27,822 nt of DNA from an uncultured Prosthecobacter sp. Its GTDB lineage: Bacteria > Verrucomicrobiota > Verrucomicrobiia > Verrucomicrobiales > Verrucomicrobiaceae. This document shows positions 25,850-27,822 of the stretch, piece after piece. The stretch's first letter is position 1, and each line of letters begins with the position of its first letter. The stretch is from positions 1-27,822 of the forward strand of contig CANNUR010000010.1 in the NCBI GenBank assembly GCA_947523045.1, written 5' to 3'. Position numbers and translations under genes: made by a program. The notes below the pieces were generated by a model that saw only the letters and a list, made by a program, of their open reading frames with translations, did not search any database and was not told where the DNA came from.

Positions 25850-27235
25850 ATGTTGGCTTCGCGTCGTTCCTTCCTGCAAAGCACCGGCTGTGGTTTCGGC
25901 TGGCTGGCCGCCTCGGCGTTGACCGGTGCCCGCGCTGCCCTGCCGGGTCCGCACCTGCTGCCGCGCGCCAAGCGCGTGATCTTCCTGTTCATGCAGGGCG
26001 GGGTCAGCCAGGTGGACTCCTTCGATTACAAACCGCGTCTGCAGCGCGACGACCAAAAGACGCTCGACCTGGCGGATCCGCGCACGGTCGCCAAGACCGG
26101 CAAGGGCGCGCCGCAGAAGCTGATGAAATCGCTCTGGGACTATTCCCAGCACGGCGAGACGGGTCGCTGGGCCTCCGGCCTGTTCCCGCACATCAACCAG
26201 CACGTCGACGACCTCTGCTTCCTGCATGGCATGCACACCGAGGGCGTGGCGCATGGACCGGCCACCCTCTTCCTGCACACCGGCACCACCAGCTTCATCC
26301 GTCCGAGCATGGGCTCCTGGGTGATGTACGGATTGGGTTCGGAAAACGAAAACCTGCCCGGCTTTGTCACCATCAGCCCGAGCCTTGGCAACGGCGGGCC
26401 GCGCAACTACGGCAACGCCTTCCTGCCCGCCGTGTTCCAAGGCACGCCGGTCGGTCGCAGCGGCATTCCGGCCGCGCAATCCGGCATCAAGAACATCGCC
26501 AACAGCGTCTGGACCCCCGAGCAGCAGCGCCGCCAGTATGAACTGCTCGGCGCTCTCGGCCGTCGCCAAGCGCGGCCGGGCGACACGGAGATCGAGGCGG
26601 TGCTGGAGAGTTACGAACTCGCCTGGCGCATGCAGCAGCGCGCGCCGGATGCCCTCGACCTCGCGCAGGAATCCGAGGCCACCCTCAAGCTCTATGGCAT
26701 CGGCGACAAGGCCACCGACAACTACGGTCGCCAGTGCCTGATGGCGCGTCGCCTGGCCGAGCAGGGCGTGCGCTACATCCAGGTCAACTACGGCGACAAC
26801 TCCAACAACCCGGCCTGGGATCAGCACAGCAACATGCCCAAGCACGCGGACCATGCCGCGGCGGTGGACAAGCCGATCGCCGGCCTGCTGCAGGATCTCA
26901 AGCAGCGCGGCCTGCTCGAGGACACCCTCGTCTGGTGGGGCGGTGAGTTCGGCCGCACGCCCTACTCGCAGAGCAACGGCACCGGTCGCGACCACAACCC
27001 GGGCGGGTTCACCGTCTGGCTGGCCGGCGGCGGCGTGAAGGCCGGGTTCGCTTACGGTGCTACCGATGACATTGGTTTCCAGGCCGTCGAGGGCAAGGTG
27101 CACATGCACGACCTGCATGCCACGATCCTGCACCTGCTCGGGCTCGACCATGAGCGCCTGACCTTCCGTCACGCCGGGCGCGACTTCCGTCTCACCGACG
27201 TGCACGGCCATGTCGTGCGCGAGATCCTCGCCTGA
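25850..27235 (+). CDS. DUF1501 family protein with Tat leader (second copy)
   Basis: This 461-residue protein starts at the ATG at 25850; an in-frame TTG at 25808 would put 14 residues ahead of the twin-arginine leader. The leader is 'SRRSFLQSTGCGFGWLAASAL', so export is via Tat. DUF1501 features are 'RVIFLFMQGGVSQVDSFDYKP', 'NYGRQCLMARRLAEQGVRYIQV', 'GEFGRTPYSQ' near residue 366, 'GRDHNPGGF' and 'HMHDLHATILHLLGLDHERL'. The C-terminal 'LTFRHAGRDFRLTDVHGHVV' is the common ending of the version that accompanies PSD1 proteins. Here no PSD1 gene is adjacent; upstream is the CHAT-like gene. It differs substantially from the DUF1501 protein at 3291-4760, so the two are distinct lineages rather than a recent duplication. 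Its activity is unproven; the fold belongs to the alkaline phosphatase superfamily. Confidence 0.92.
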   Translation: MLASRRSFLQSTGCGFGWLAASALTGARAALPGPHLLPRAKRVIFLFMQGGVSQVDSFDYKPRLQRDDQKTLDLADPRTVAKTGKGAPQKLMKSLWDYSQHGETGRWASGLFPHINQHVDDLCFLHGMHTEGVAHGPATLFLHTGTTSFIRPSMGSWVMYGLGSENENLPGFVTISPSLGNGGPRNYGNAFLPAVFQGTPVGRSGIPAAQSGIKNIANSVWTPEQQRRQYELLGALGRRQARPGDTEIEAVLESYELAWRMQQRAPDALDLAQESEATLKLYGIGDKATDNYGRQCLMARRLAEQGVRYIQVNYGDNSNNPAWDQHSNMPKHADHAAAVDKPIAGLLQDLKQRGLLEDTLVWWGGEFGRTPYSQSNGTGRDHNPGGFTVWLAGGGVKAGFAYGATDDIGFQAVEGKVHMHDLHATILHLLGLDHERLTFRHAGRDFRLTDVHGHVVREILA

Positions 27236-27352
27236 GGCGGGTTTCGGTCAGTCGCAGGTGCATCGCCGCGCGCACGCACCGCCGGTCCGGCCGCGTTCTT
27301 TGTTCGACAGCCGCGCTTCCCTTGCTCTCTTGGCGTTCCCTCCTTTTTCACC

Positions 27353-27822
27353 ATGCCATCCCCCACCGACCTCTTCTCCCTCCAGGGCCAGACCGCCGTT
27401 GTCATCGGCGGCACTGGTGAACTCTGCGGCGCCATCGCCGAAGGCTTTGCCGCCGCCGGCGCCGAGGTGGTGCTGGTCGGTCGCGACCCCGCCAAGGCGG
27501 ACAAGCGTTTGGAAGCCATTCACGCCGCTGGTGGCCGTGGTTATTTCGTCGCCGCCGATGCCGCCCGCAAGGCCGACCTCGAAGCCCTGCTCGCCCAGGT
27601 GATCGAGCGCTCCGGCGGCTGCCAGATCCTCGTCAACGGCGCCGGCGTCAATTCCGCCACGCCCTTCCTCGACATCAGCGAGGACGAGTACGACCGGATC
27701 ATGGCCATCAACACCAAGGGCGTCTTCCTCGCCTGCCAGGTGTTCGGTCGCTACTTCGTCGACAAGCAGGTCCCCGCCTCGATCCTCAACCTCGGCTCGA
27801 TGTCCGGCCTGCTGCCGCTCAG
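27353..27822 (+). CDS. SDR family dehydrogenase, possibly D-mannonate oxidoreductase-like (3' end outside window)
   Basis: 156 residues are visible from the ATG at 27353; the frame is open at the right edge. '[21 protein letters not shown]' is the Rossmann NAD(P)-binding segment, with the glycine motif G19-G-T-G-x-L-C-G, a variant of TGxxxGxG. 'VVLVGRDP' ends the second strand, '[10 protein letters not shown]' is the NNAG-type motif, and '[11 protein letters not shown]' contains the likely catalytic Ser. The Tyr-x-x-x-Lys pair lies beyond the window. The GGTGELCG variant recalls SDRs annotated as D-mannonate (fructuronate) oxidoreductases, which would suit the sugar-acid-type transporter at 21901. 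This specificity is a guess from resemblance. It is 117 bases downstream of the DUF1501 gene on the same strand. Confidence 0.88.
   Translation, partial: MPSPTDLFSLQGQTAVVIGGTGELCGAIAEGFAAAGAEVVLVGRDPAKADKRLEAIHAAGGRGYFVAADAARKADLEALLAQVIERSGGCQILVNGAGVNSATPFLDISEDEYDRIMAINTKGVFLACQVFGRYFVDKQVPASILNLGSMSGLLPL

Overview
The window comes from a GC-rich bacterial chromosome, most likely a member of the PVC superphylum (Verrucomicrobiota or Planctomycetota). The inference rests on family content: a PSCyt1/DUF1549/DUF1553 (PSD1) protein, two DUF1501 proteins with twin-arginine leaders, a formylglycine-type sulfatase, a neutral-ceramidase-like hydrolase, a very large tetratricopeptide-repeat (TPR) protein and an SD-poor start-codon context. 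No rRNA, tRNA, CRISPR array, insertion sequence or phage gene was seen, and no gene-free stretch exceeds about 200 bases.

Layout. (1) 1-11687, all minus strand: read in the direction of transcription, a 2053-residue secreted TPR protein, a small lipoprotein starting 9 bases after it, a DUF1501 protein, a VF530-type small DNA-binding protein 12 bases further on, a Tat-exported alpha/beta hydrolase, and a neutral-ceramidase-like protein that runs off the left edge. (2) 11803-14262, plus strand: an orphan PSD1-type cytochrome protein, convergent with (3) 14275-15789, minus strand, an AsmA-like membrane-anchored protein. (4) 15944-17674, plus strand: an ABCG-like half-transporter. (5) 17746-19176, minus strand: a compact regulon of a GbsR/MarR-type regulator, a three-helix membrane protein and a DCC-family thiol oxidoreductase. 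Two near-identical 18-bp palindromes lie in front of the regulator and of the membrane protein. (6) 19249-21744, minus strand: a sulfatase followed by a ThiF/MoeB-rhodanese fusion. (7) 21901-27822, plus strand: a sugar-acid-type MFS transporter, a 764-residue protein whose C-terminus looks like a catalytically dead CHAT domain, a second DUF1501 protein, and an SDR dehydrogenase cut by the right edge.

How the genes may work together. Much of the content fits periplasmic or envelope polymer degradation: sulfatase, ceramidase-like hydrolase, esterase-like hydrolase, and the PSD1 and DUF1501 proteins. Uptake by the MFS transporter and oxidation by the SDR would follow. The best candidate for an under-described unit is the GbsR-membrane protein-DCC regulon, because its operators can be read directly. 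Second is the MFS/pseudo-CHAT pair, and third the giant TPR-lipoprotein-DUF1501-VF530 cluster. All functional statements come from sequence motifs read by eye; no database search was run.
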